Positions 6,349-14,114 of a DNA stretch of 18,636 nucleotides are shown here, piece after piece. A program made the position numbers and the translations under genes. This stretch comes from DASTBU01 sp035711845 (GTDB lineage Bacteria; Acidobacteriota; Vicinamibacteria; Vicinamibacterales; 2-12-FULL-66-21): the NCBI GenBank assembly GCA_035711845.1, contig DASTBU010000144.1:1-18636 (forward strand), written 5' to 3'. The notes below the pieces were generated by a model. The model was not told the DNA's origin. It ran no database searches and was given only the letters and a program-made list of their open reading frames with translations. The stretch's first letter is position 1, and each line of letters begins with the position of its first letter.

Positions 6349-6575
6349 GCCAGTTCCCCTTCGGGGGACACCGGTTGCAGCAACGCTTCTGGGTCGATCT
6401 CGAGGGCGGCTGCCAAACGTCGCGCCTGGCCTGGATATGGCCGAGCATTCCCGGTTTCGAAACGCGAGATCTCGGCGGGGTGCACGCGCGAATGGTAGGC
6501 AAGGTCGATTTGCGTCCATCCGCGCCGAAGGCGCTCGGCCTTCAGGCGAATCATCCGTTGTGCAACGACATTCAC
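6345..6575 (-). CDS. XRE/Cro-CI-type repressor of the element
   Basis: This 76-residue protein has a canonical HTH: LKAERLRRGWTQIDLAYHSRVHPAEISRFETG, then PYPGQARRLAAALEIDPEALL, spanning about residues 9-65. A GTG start at 6575 is preferred because GGAGG lies nine bases before it; the track-length frame starting at a TTG 36 bases upstream would place the ribosome site inside the gene. It heads the minus-strand core operon and faces the zinc-finger/integrase operon across a 100-bp gap that holds a perfect 11+11 bp inverted repeat. It is the likely switch between quiescent and induced states. Confidence 0.87.
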   Translation of the reverse strand: MNVVAQRMIRLKAERLRRGWTQIDLAYHSRVHPAEISRFETGNARPYPGQARRLAAALEIDPEALLQPVSPEGELA

Positions 6576-6597
6576 ATCGGCTATCCTCCGCCCACAC

Positions 6598-6624
6598 CAA
6601 GTTTTGTTCAATCAACAAAACTTG
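6598..6624. promoter_or_regulatory. Inverted repeat in divergent gap, probable repressor operator
   Basis: CAAGTTTTGTT (6598-6608) and AACAAAACTTG (6614-6624) are perfect 11-bp arms around a 5-bp spacer. The repeat is AT-rich in a GC-rich region, 23 bp upstream of the XRE start and 52 bp upstream of the divergent zinc-finger gene start. Its size and place fit a dimeric XRE repressor controlling both directions. Confidence 0.7.
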
Positions 6625-6675
6625 CCAGTTCATCGCTGTTCTGAACGGGTGGAGAGACCTTGCAGGAAGGACTAG

Positions 6676-7413
6676 ATGGGCAAACGGCGCGACAGTCCTA
6701 CCGCAGCCACTGACGCGATTCTTCAGGTCCTAATCGAGACCATTTACGGGCCGCCCGAAGAGGCTGATATGCGCCTCCAGGCACTCACGGCAGCGCTTAC
6801 CGCCGTAATGGTGCTGGCGCCGTTGCGACTGCCAGGTTCGGGTCTCTCGTTGTGGGGGTTTCCTGATGCTCTGAGAAACCGAGATGGAAGGGCTGATTGG
6901 AACCTCCCCGCCGCGGAGGTTTGCGCCGAGCTGCGGAAAGCATTTGATCATCTAGCTGGGTGGAAACGATCCCTGGAGGAACTCGGGGCGCCTAACGAGG
7001 GGGGGATCCGTCAGTCTGGGTCGCCGATGCCCGTGACGCTGCGAATGTCCCTCGGCAACGATTCGGCAAACCCTCATCGCCATTTCCTGGCGCTCCATGG
7101 TTCTCCGAAAGACGTCTTCATCGCCCTGACCTTGTTACTCCTCGCCCACGGTACCACTGCGAAGGTGCTGACCTGCCCGGGGTGCCACAAAGTGTTCTTC
7201 AGAGCCAATCGCCGCCAAACGCATTGCGGGAAGAAGTGCTACAACCGCCGGTACTGGCGCGAGAGCTACACGCCGCAGCAGAAGGCCAAGGCGAGGCAGG
7301 CTCAGTACAAGAAGAACGGCTGGTTATTGGGAGCGAAAGGCAGCCCGCTCGGGCAACTGAAGCGCTCGGTGAGGGCCAGGCCCTCGTCATCGAAAAAAGA
7401 GAGAGGAGATTAG
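6676..7413 (+). CDS. Treble-clef zinc-finger protein upstream of integrase
   Basis: This 245-residue protein has an uncharacterised N-terminal region (about 1-160, moderately hydrophobic and helical around 32-50 and 146-158) followed by a zinc finger, CPGCHKVFF...CGKKCYNRRYWRE, with cysteines at 167, 170, 184 and 188. The C-terminus is strongly basic. The finger resembles the CGNR-like and HNH-associated treble clefs found in transcription regulators and phage proteins, but the CGNR motif itself is absent. AGGAAGGA precedes the ATG. The integrase starts 5 bp after its stop, so they form an operon; it may regulate or assist integration. Confidence 0.8.
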   Translation: MGKRRDSPTAATDAILQVLIETIYGPPEEADMRLQALTAALTAVMVLAPLRLPGSGLSLWGFPDALRNRDGRADWNLPAAEVCAELRKAFDHLAGWKRSLEELGAPNEGGIRQSGSPMPVTLRMSLGNDSANPHRHFLALHGSPKDVFIALTLLLLAHGTTAKVLTCPGCHKVFFRANRRQTHCGKKCYNRRYWRESYTPQQKAKARQAQYKKNGWLLGAKGSPLGQLKRSVRARPSSSKKERGD

Positions 7414-7418
7414 CGCAC

Positions 7419-8585
7419 ATGGGAGTTGTTTACCGACAGAAAGGCCGTTCAACATGGATGTTGAAGTACTACCGCGACGGCCGGCCGATCTACGAGAGTT
7501 CGGGTACGGACATCAAGGACGAGGCGAAGAAGACTCTCAAGGTGCGTGAAGGGGACATCGCGAAAGGAGTGCCCATCACGTCGAAGACTGGGCGCGTGCG
7601 CTTCGAGGACGCGGCGAAGGACCTCGTTAACGACTACAAGGCCAACAACCGTCGCTCACTCGACGAGCTCGAGCGCCGGATCCGCCTGCACCTGACGCCG
7701 TCCTTCGGCAAGCGGAAACTCTCAACCATCACGACTCCTGACATTCGGGAGTTCATCGTGAATCGGCAGAAGGACGTCATCGTGGTCCGCAAAGCCGTAA
7801 CCGAGGAGCGCGACGGCCAAACGGTGGAAATCACCCCGGCCGTGACGAAGCCGGTCTCAAACGCCGAGATCAACCGCGAACTCACGATCCTCAAGCGAAT
7901 GTTCACTCTTGCGATGCAGGCCGGAAAGATTCTTTATCGACCGCACATTCCAATGCTGCAGGAGAACAACGTGCGCGCGGGATTCTTCGAGCCGCACCAA
8001 TACGAGGCGGTCATGGCGCATCTTCCTGTTCCGCTGCAGCCGGTCATCGCATTCGCGTATGTGACGGGCTGGCGCATCACCAGCGAAGTGCTACCGCTTC
8101 AGTGGCGTCACGTCGACTTGAAGGCTCGAGAAGTGCGCCTGGACCCAGGCACGACCAAGAACCGTGAAGGCCGCGTGTTCAAGCTCACCACACAGCTACA
8201 TAAGCTCCTCGAGGCTCAGAAGATCGAACGCGATCGCGTCGCGAAGGAAACCGGTCAGATATGCCCGTGGGTGTTCTTCCGGATGGTTGCCGAGGAACGC
8301 GGCGGCGATAAGAAACCGCAGCCGATCCTGAAATTCAATAAGGCATGGTCTAACGCATGCGTCGCGGCTGGCTGTCCTGGGCGAATTCCTCACGACCTCC
8401 GGCGCACAGCGGTGCGTAATATGGTGAGAGCTGGGATTCCGGAACGCGTCTCGATGAAACTGACCGGCCACAAAACACGGTCAGTCTTCGAGCGTTACAA
8501 CATCGTCAGCGATGGAGATCTTGCCGATGCCGCAGCTAGACTGGATCAGGCGCCTCGCACATCTGACAGGGCGTCCATGAATTGA
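7419..8585 (+). CDS. int: Tyrosine integrase of the element
   Basis: This is a 388-residue tyrosine recombinase. An N-terminal arm-binding-like region (1-50, with YRQKGRSTWMLKYYRDGRPI) precedes a SAM-like core-binding domain (about 62-175) and the catalytic domain. Catalytic residues visible are Arg219 (TGWRITSEVL), Lys247 (GTTKN), His325 and Arg328 (PHDLRR), His351 (GHK) and the nucleophile Tyr360 (FERYNI). The ATG at 7419 follows GAGAGGAG; the longer frame upstream overlaps the zinc-finger gene and was rejected. It acts on the 51-bp tRNA-Cys repeat and probably on the paired GGTTAGCGC arm sites. It overlaps the end of the convergent DUF4238 gene by 40 bp. Confidence 0.96.
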   Translation: MGVVYRQKGRSTWMLKYYRDGRPIYESSGTDIKDEAKKTLKVREGDIAKGVPITSKTGRVRFEDAAKDLVNDYKANNRRSLDELERRIRLHLTPSFGKRKLSTITTPDIREFIVNRQKDVIVVRKAVTEERDGQTVEITPAVTKPVSNAEINRELTILKRMFTLAMQAGKILYRPHIPMLQENNVRAGFFEPHQYEAVMAHLPVPLQPVIAFAYVTGWRITSEVLPLQWRHVDLKAREVRLDPGTTKNREGRVFKLTTQLHKLLEAQKIERDRVAKETGQICPWVFFRMVAEERGGDKKPQPILKFNKAWSNACVAAGCPGRIPHDLRRTAVRNMVRAGIPERVSMKLTGHKTRSVFERYNIVSDGDLADAAARLDQAPRTSDRASMN

Positions 8586-9508
8586 GCTAAGTCTCCAACC
8601 TCGCCATTCGGCATAAGGTAAACGAATTCGCCACCTGACCAGCAGTAGAACTCGATTGCACGCGAGATAGTGTATGCGTTCAGAGCCGCAACCCGTCGGC
8701 GGTCGGCAACGACAGCACGTCCACGCTCACGATGGTCAGCGGCCGTGCCAACTACCATCAGGTCCCGTGTGAGCGGAAAAGCGACATCACTCTGGGGCGA
8801 CCAGAGGTCAGGCCGCGTAGAGAAACGCCCATGGGCTCCTGGGTCCTCTGCAAACACGCTCACGGGCCGATCACATGTGATGAACTCCGCTTCGCCAGCG
8901 CGGTACAGCTGCCAAGACCGAGCCGCCAACGGGGCTCGGACACTTTCCAGTCCGCGAAACAGCGCCTGCATGAAAACGAAGTTTGGAACGGTCACTTTGA
9001 AGTCCGCGAACCGCAGCGTTCGCAGCTGTTCCAGGGCCTCGGGGTCGGTTGGTAAATCCAACCCATGCGCCCTGGCGCTTTCGACCCTCTCACGGAACGT
9101 TTCTGGCGACGCGGTCATCTCCTTGAACGCCTCGTCAGCCATTCTCACCAACGAAGCGTTGATGCGCTCTCTGAGCAATGGTCCCCGCACAAGCGTGAGG
9201 GCTATGTACTCAAGGAGAATCTCAAACTCCTGGCTGGCAGGCGGCGGCAGGGCGTCGCTGGTTTCGATGTCGTTGCGCACTGCCACGAACGCGCCCTCAA
9301 GTCCCGAGAACCCCTTCTCGAAATCGTTCGGCTCGATTCCCTCGAAACCCTCGACGCGATAAAGGTCGCGCTCGAAGGCGATCGTGTTCGGCGTGACACG
9401 CTCGAGTAAACGCCCATCCACGCGCAGCACCGTCAGCCCTCCGCCTGGTGAGCAAAACTTGCTCAGGTAGGAGCGGGGAAGGTAGTGATGCCGTCGTGGC
9501 TCGGACAA
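8546..9508 (-). CDS. DUF4238 family protein
   Basis: This 320-residue protein opens with the DUF4238 signature HHYLPRSYLSKF (about 7-18) and has the later FITCDRPVSVF region (about 211-221) and the FPLTRDLMVV segment near 244 expected for the family. The biochemical role is unknown; members occur in accessory regions and a nuclease-like or defence role has been guessed. No ATG fits: the HHYLP motif lies at the N-terminus and the best start is TTG at 9508. The right-hand arm site (9517-9541) begins 9 bp upstream of this start, so integrase or repressor binding there could affect its expression. It occupies the integrase-attR interval, a common cargo site, and its stop lies inside the integrase gene. 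Confidence 0.85.
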   Translation of the reverse strand: MSEPRRHHYLPRSYLSKFCSPGGGLTVLRVDGRLLERVTPNTIAFERDLYRVEGFEGIEPNDFEKGFSGLEGAFVAVRNDIETSDALPPPASQEFEILLEYIALTLVRGPLLRERINASLVRMADEAFKEMTASPETFRERVESARAHGLDLPTDPEALEQLRTLRFADFKVTVPNFVFMQALFRGLESVRAPLAARSWQLYRAGEAEFITCDRPVSVFAEDPGAHGRFSTRPDLWSPQSDVAFPLTRDLMVVGTAADHRERGRAVVADRRRVAALNAYTISRAIEFYCWSGGEFVYLMPNGEVGDLAQFMDALSDVRGA

Positions 9509-9516
9509 TTCAAGCT

Positions 9517-9541
9517 CAATGGTTAGCGCTACGGTTAGCGC
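9517..9541 (+). promoter_or_regulatory. Probable integrase arm site, right end
   Basis: This is the second copy of the 25-bp sequence at 308-332, with 24 of 25 bases identical and the same orientation; GGTTAGCGC units start at 9521 and 9533. It lies 53 bp inside attR and directly upstream of the DUF4238 start. The symmetric placement in the two ends supports an integrase or excisionase binding role. Confidence 0.7.
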
Positions 9542-9572
9542 AGCCGCGATCCTACCGTGTCAGTCGCGGCTG
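9541..9572. terminator. 9-bp stem hairpin inside the right element end
   Basis: CAGCCGCGA (9541-9549) and TCGCGGCTG (9564-9572) form a perfect 9-bp stem with a 14-base loop. It lies 24 nt beyond the CCA of tRNA-Cys on the minus strand, so it could stop tRNA transcription entering the element. No T tract follows, and it touches the arm site, so a role in the recombination complex is also possible. Confidence 0.35.
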
Positions 9573-9593
9573 GCTGTCAGACTTCCTAAGGAA

Positions 9594-9669
<76 letters not shown>

Positions 9670-9753
9670 GGCTGGAACTGATCTAGTGAAGTAGAAGTCG
9701 TCCGGCCGCGTCTATGCGCACGGACAACAGCGACAGCGCGCCTGACGGCGCGG

Positions 9754-9873
9754 GTCCGCCTCGAGGCGGACACTACGGACGATCCGAGGTTGGTAATCCA
9801 TTCAGGGCCTGGTCCGCCTGCGCCGCTGCGCGGCTTCGGCGGGACAACTTCCGCCTGCCTCCCGAGCGGAAGT
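9754..9873. repeat. Three hairpins between tRNA-Gly and tRNA-Cys
   Basis: The 18-bp perfect palindrome GTCCGCCTCGAGGCGGAC lies at 9754-9771 (7-bp stem, TCGA loop). A second GTCCGCC...GGCGGGAC hairpin is at about 9812-9845. A third, AACTTCCGC (9846-9854) with GCGGAAGTT (9866-9874), abuts the 3' end of tRNA-Gly. The first two share arms, as in dispersed intergenic palindromic repeats of GC-rich soil bacteria. The third could terminate or process tRNA-Gly. Confidence 0.5.
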
Positions 9874-9948
9874 TGGAGCGGGAAACGGGATTCGAACCCG
9901 CGACTTCGACCTTGGCAAGGTCGCACTCTACCACTGAGTTATTCCCGC
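9874..9948 (-). tRNA. tRNA-Gly(GCC)
   Basis: This is a 75-nt cloverleaf including the encoded CCA (9874-9876). The acceptor stem is GCGGGAA/TTCCCGC with discriminator U, the anticodon arm is CGACC/GGTCG-like around TTGCCAA giving GCC, and the T arm contains GGTTCGAATCC. It is the standard bacterial tRNA-Gly(GCC), on the minus strand 204 bp upstream of tRNA-Cys. Confidence 0.96.
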
Positions 9949-10009
9949 CCGCGACGAAACCCTAGCGTAACACGCGGGTTTTGCTCGTTTCAACCGAGGC
10001 GGCCGACGT

Positions 10010-10678
10010 CTACGCTTTTATCGAATCGCGTCTTCGGGGCTTGAGAATCGCCCGCGCCGGCGCGCCATCGCCCCCGCCTATTCGCAACGGCATACAAATC
10101 AGATCGCACGGCCCCGCTGGGACACGCCGCAAGTCGAGCCATTCGACGATCCAGATCCCGCCCCCGAGCAGGATGCGGTGGGTTTCGGCCCCTTGCTCAA
10201 ACGGACCAATCGAGGGGCCGTCGATCCCAACGGCGCGAAGACGACGAGAGGCGAGATAGCGTGCGGCATCGGGAGAGACCGACACGTAGTCCTTGAAAAA
10301 CACGCCCTGCCGCCTGCGTGCCGAGTTCCGAGTCTTGAAGAGCAACCGCTCGCCCTTGCGTATCCGCTGCGACTGAAGCTCGTCGACCCCGATGGTGCGT
10401 GGATTTCGGATCGGGATGACTCGCGCTCGACCGACGGTCGCATCGAGCGGCCACAGGTCGACGGAGCGGCCACGCCGCAGGTAGTGGAGAGGCGCGTCGA
10501 TATGCGTTCCGGCATGAGCGCTCATCGACAGAGTGGAGAACGTGCACACGTCGCCGCGCGCCAGGTCAGAGACTCGTTCGAGACGAAACGGCGGATCCCC
10601 AGGCCACGGTACCAGCCCGTCGTGCAACAGGACGGACACGTCGAGCCACCTTGAAGCGGGCATCTGACAAGAAGTCAC
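10010..10678 (-). CDS. Cyclase / kynurenine formamidase-like protein
   Basis: This protein of up to 222 residues belongs to the putative cyclase family (PF04199), which includes bacterial kynurenine formamidase KynB and related metal-dependent amide or lactone hydrolases. The metal-binding motif HAGTHIDAP is at about 55-63; the preceding LHDGLVPWPGDPPF (18-31) is the usual entry loop, and GIDGPSIGP (152-160) lies further on. The substrate cannot be told, and no tryptophan-degradation genes are nearby. The start is uncertain: GTG at 10678 or ATG at 10663 (217 residues), neither with a clear ribosome site. The C-terminus is arginine-rich. Confidence 0.85.
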   Translation of the reverse strand: MTSCQMPASRWLDVSVLLHDGLVPWPGDPPFRLERVSDLARGDVCTFSTLSMSAHAGTHIDAPLHYLRRGRSVDLWPLDATVGRARVIPIRNPRTIGVDELQSQRIRKGERLLFKTRNSARRRQGVFFKDYVSVSPDAARYLASRRLRAVGIDGPSIGPFEQGAETHRILLGGGIWIVEWLDLRRVPAGPCDLICMPLRIGGGDGAPARAILKPRRRDSIKA

Positions 10679-10729
10679 AACATAGCTGGGTCGGCCCGGC
10701 GCAGCTGAACTCCAGGCGTTCCTGCCGGA

Positions 10730-11827
10730 CTACTTCGCTCGGCCCATGTAGCCCTGCGCGATCGTCGGAATCGCGATGACCCGGTTCCGCGCGCTCTTCG
10801 TCCCCCACGTGCCGTAGAAGACGATGGCGTAGAGCGTCTTCTTGTCCCGCCCGCCGAAGGCCGTGCCGTGCAGTCCGCGCGGCCCCATGATGCTGCCCAG
10901 GAACTCGCCGTTCGGGGCGAAGACGTCCACGGACGCACCAGTGGCGACATAGACCCGCCCCTCCGCATCAACCGCCGAGCCGTCCCCGCCCTGGCCGCCG
11001 CGCAGCTTGCCGAAATCCCGCTGGTTCGTCAGTGCCCCGTCGGGCATCACGTCAAAGGCAATCAGCGTTCCGCCGTTCGTGACGTACAGCGTCTTCTCGT
11101 CGGGGCTCAGGATGATGCCGTTGCTCCGGATGCCCTGGCCATATCGCGAGACGACGCCCTGCGGGTTGGCGTAGTACACGCCGCCGGTCAGACCCGAGAT
11201 GTAGACGCCGCCGCGCGCGTCGGCCATGAGGTCGTTGATGCCGCCGCCGACGCACTCGAGCGGTTCACCGTTGTAGGAGTTCGCCAGCATCTTCCGCTGC
11301 GGTTCCAGCTGCTCGATGCCCATGCCCAGACCACGCTGGGCGACGAACAGCGCGCCGTTCTTGCTGCGCGACAAGGCTCCGCCGGTGTTCGTGTTGCTGT
11401 AGAGAACCGTGGCCAGGCCGGTTGCCGGGTCCATCTTCATGACGTTGCTCGCGTCGTTGTTCGCGAACAGGATCGTCCCGTCGTTCGCGGCGATGGGCCC
11501 GTCGGCGTTATTGCCCTCCCACGACCAGACGACCTTCCAGTTCTGGCCTGCCGCGATCACCCCCGGAATGGCGGACGACGCGGGCAGCGGGGCCCACTCC
11601 GGCGGTTGCCCGGCGTTTGCGGGATCGGCGTTGGCCGCTGCGACCTGCTTGAGCCGTTCGGCGTTGAGAGGAGGTGGAGTCTTGCACCTGGCCAGGACGC
11701 CCGGCAGTCCGGGGTTCTGCCACGCTTGCAGGCCGCTGCCTCGTGGATGGCTGGAGGACGGACTCTGTCCGGCCGCGGCGACGGCGGCGGAGACGAAAAG
11801 CAGCGCGAGCGCGATTCGTGATCTCAT
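10730..11827 (-). CDS. Secreted SMP-30/gluconolactonase-like beta-propeller
   Basis: This 365-residue protein has a signal peptide (about 1-20) and an NHL/SMP-30-type propeller from about 90 on, with repeats such as GPIAANDGTILFANND, GINDLMADARGGVYISG, NGIILSPDEKTLYVT and GDGSAVDAEGRVYVATG. These match gluconolactonase/LRE-like proteins, which hydrolyse sugar lactones or act as calcium-dependent esterases. The divergent PQQ dehydrogenase next door produces lactones in related pathways, so a joint periplasmic sugar or alcohol oxidation role is plausible but inferred. The mature N-terminus (21-90) is a Pro/Ala-rich extension. The ATG at 11827 has only a weak ribosome site. Confidence 0.85.
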   Translation of the reverse strand: MRSRIALALLFVSAAVAAAGQSPSSSHPRGSGLQAWQNPGLPGVLARCKTPPPLNAERLKQVAAANADPANAGQPPEWAPLPASSAIPGVIAAGQNWKVVWSWEGNNADGPIAANDGTILFANNDASNVMKMDPATGLATVLYSNTNTGGALSRSKNGALFVAQRGLGMGIEQLEPQRKMLANSYNGEPLECVGGGINDLMADARGGVYISGLTGGVYYANPQGVVSRYGQGIRSNGIILSPDEKTLYVTNGGTLIAFDVMPDGALTNQRDFGKLRGGQGGDGSAVDAEGRVYVATGASVDVFAPNGEFLGSIMGPRGLHGTAFGGRDKKTLYAIVFYGTWGTKSARNRVIAIPTIAQGYMGRAK

Positions 11828-11919
11828 CTCGATAGTCCCGGTTCTGAGCGGGGTGCTCGGTTTCGGCGAGCTTACTCGTCTCGGGGGGCCGCCGGCAACG
11901 GCCCGACAGCGGATGAGCG

Positions 11920-11948
11920 TTGCTGGCAGTCGGCGCGCCTGCTATAAC
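11920..11948 (+). promoter_or_regulatory. Promoter of the PQQ dehydrogenase gene
   Basis: TTGCTG (11920-11925) and TATAAC (11943-11948) are separated by 17 bp and face the dehydrogenase start 45 bp downstream; AAGGAG (11982-11987) precedes its ATG. It is a good sigma-70-type match in the divergent gap. Confidence 0.6.
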
Positions 11949-11992
11949 GGCTGCGCACGCTCGAGTAGAAGCACCTTCGACAAGGAGCCCGA

Positions 11993-14104
11993 ATGTTCCC
12001 GTGGAGAGTGAAAGTGTTTTTGGCCGTCGCCGCCCTCGGGTCGGCGATGGGACTGTCGGCCACCCTGGCGGGCCAAAGCGGTGCCAGCGCGTCCAAGAAC
12101 GACATCGAGTGGCGGTTCTTCGGCGGCGACGCCGGTGCGACGCGGTATTCATCCGCAAGTCAGATCGATGCCGCGAACGTCCGCAATCTTCGCGTCGTCT
12201 GGCGCTGGTCGGCGCGGAACTTCGGTCCACGGCCCGCAACCACGATGCAGGTCAGTCCGCTGATTGTCGGTGGCGTGATGTATACGACGGCGGGCATCAA
12301 CCGCGATGTCGTGGCACTCGATGCCGCCACCGGCCAACTGCTGTGGCACTGGCGTCCGACCGGAGAGTTGCTGCGCTGGTTCGACATCATCGATCCGCTC
12401 GCGAGAAGCTCCGGCCGCGGCGTCAGCTACTGGACGGACGGCGCGGGCGACGAGCGGATCTTTGTCGTCATGAACAGCTACATGCTCGTCGCGCTCGACG
12501 CGAAGACCGGGCGACAGGTGTCGAGCTTCGGCAAGGACGGCGTCGTCGATCTGGCCGCCAACCTGCGCTGGAACGAGCGGCCGGGATTGCCTCGCGAGGG
12601 CCGGGTGGCCAACACCTCTCCCGTGGCCATCGTCGGCAACGTCCTGGTGGCGCCGATCTCGATGCATACCGGCTCGACGCCGAACCTTCCCAACGCGTCC
12701 ATCAACGAACAGTGGCCGATGAACATCCCGGGTGACGTGGTCGCCTACGACACCCGGACCGGCAGGATGTTATGGCGCTTCAACACCATTCCCCGCCCCG
12801 GGGAAGAAGGCGCCGAGACGTGGCTCAAGGCGGATCCCAAGGTGTGGGAGGTCCCTCGTGGTCTGAACGCCTGGGCGAAAGAGCGTCCAGCACTCCGCGA
12901 ACGGTCGAACCTCTACACCGGCAACGCGGGCTTTTGGGCGCCCGCCACAGCGGATCCCGAGTTGGGCATGTTCTACATCGCCACGGAATCCGCGACGAGC
13001 GATTACTACGGTGGGTATCGCCCAGGGAACAACCTCTACGCGAACTCGGTGGTGGCGCTCGATGCCAAGACGGGAAAGCGCGTCTGGCACTTTCAGCTGA
13101 CCCATCACGACATCTGGGACTTCGACCCGCCGACCGCGCCGATCCTGGCGGACATCACCGTGGACGGCCGTCCCGTCAAGGCCGTCGCCCAGCTCACCAA
13201 GCAGGGATTCGTCTTCGTGCTGGACCGCGCGACGGGCAAGCCGGTGTGGCCCATCGAGGAGCGGCCGGTGCCGAAGTCCGATGTGCCGGGGGAGTGGACG
13301 TCGCCCACGCAGCCGTTTCCCACCAAGCCGGCCGCCGTCGAGTTGCAGGGAGTGACCGAGAACGATCTCGTGGACTTCACGCCCGAGATCAAAGCCGAAG
13401 CGATTCGCATCGCGAGTCAGTATCGCCTTGGTGGTCTCTATACGCCGTCTTCGCTGCCAAAGACGGCCGACGGCAAACTGGGAACATTGACGGCGCCTTC
13501 CGCGGTGGGCGGTGTCAACTGGCCGGGCGGCGCGGTCGATCCCGTCGACGACGTGCTCTTTGTCACGAGTCAGAACACCTTGTTCCGCGCGCTGGTGTCC
13601 GAAGGGTCGCCGAACACGGGCGTCCTGTATCACGACACGCGTGGCCAGGCCGTCGGTCCGACTCCGACGGTGTTCGGCCTGCCGCTCCTCAAGCCTCCAT
13701 ATGGGCGCGTCGTCGCTATCGACTTGAAAACGGGTGAGCGCCTGTGGTCCGTGCCGCATGGCAACACGCCGGACAACATCCGGAACAACCCGAGGCTCAA
13801 GGGCGTGGAGATTCCGAATACCGGGGCACCGACGAGAGGCACAGGGCTCCTCGTCACCAGCACGCTGTTGTTCGGCGGCGGCGAGGGAGGCCCGATGCCA
13901 GTGCTTCGCGCGTGGGACAAGAAGACCGGTGCGGTCGTCGCGGAGATTCAGATACCCGGGCCGACCACTGGATTTCCTGTCACGTACACAAAGGCAGGAC
14001 GGCAGTACATCGCCGTGGCCGTGCGCGTTGCCGATGCCGTGGAAGTCGTGGCTCTCGCACTTCCGGCCGCGGCGGCACCATCCGGCCGCGGGGGCGGTAA
14101 GTAA
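11993..14104 (+). CDS. PQQ-dependent dehydrogenase (quinoprotein)
   Basis: This 703-residue protein has an N-terminal export signal (about 1-27) and an eight-bladed quinoprotein propeller. Repeated tryptophan-docking motifs of the A-x-D-x-x-TG-x-x-x-W type are visible: LDAATGQLLWHW, LDAKTGRQV, YDTRTGRMLWRF, LDAKTGKRVWHFQLTHHDIW, LDRATGKPVWP and IDLKTGERLWS. The motif HHDIWDFD is typical of the alcohol and membrane glucose dehydrogenase group. I see no CxxCH haem site, and no cysteine at all, so electrons must pass to another carrier. The substrate is a sugar or alcohol, not decidable here. Length fits the family. A TIGR03435 gene follows 10 bp after the stop. Confidence 0.92.
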   Translation: MFPWRVKVFLAVAALGSAMGLSATLAGQSGASASKNDIEWRFFGGDAGATRYSSASQIDAANVRNLRVVWRWSARNFGPRPATTMQVSPLIVGGVMYTTAGINRDVVALDAATGQLLWHWRPTGELLRWFDIIDPLARSSGRGVSYWTDGAGDERIFVVMNSYMLVALDAKTGRQVSSFGKDGVVDLAANLRWNERPGLPREGRVANTSPVAIVGNVLVAPISMHTGSTPNLPNASINEQWPMNIPGDVVAYDTRTGRMLWRFNTIPRPGEEGAETWLKADPKVWEVPRGLNAWAKERPALRERSNLYTGNAGFWAPATADPELGMFYIATESATSDYYGGYRPGNNLYANSVVALDAKTGKRVWHFQLTHHDIWDFDPPTAPILADITVDGRPVKAVAQLTKQGFVFVLDRATGKPVWPIEERPVPKSDVPGEWTSPTQPFPTKPAAVELQGVTENDLVDFTPEIKAEAIRIASQYRLGGLYTPSSLPKTADGKLGTLTAPSAVGGVNWPGGAVDPVDDVLFVTSQNTLFRALVSEGSPNTGVLYHDTRGQAVGPTPTVFGLPLLKPPYGRVVAIDLKTGERLWSVPHGNTPDNIRNNPRLKGVEIPNTGAPTRGTGLLVTSTLLFGGGEGGPMPVLRAWDKKTGAVVAEIQIPGPTTGFPVTYTKAGRQYIAVAVRVADAVEVVALALPAAAAPSGRGGGK

Positions 14105-14114
14105 GAACTGCCGA

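Noticed and set aside
6349..6633. Long upstream frame fused to the AlpA-like protein
   Set aside because: It is the antisense-frame shadow of the XRE gene; the GTG overlapping the XRE stop has a ribosome site and starts the domain.
13734..14114. N-terminal extension of the TIGR03435 protein
   Set aside because: It overlaps the end of the PQQ dehydrogenase in another frame and lacks family similarity; the signal peptide starts at 14115 or 14124.
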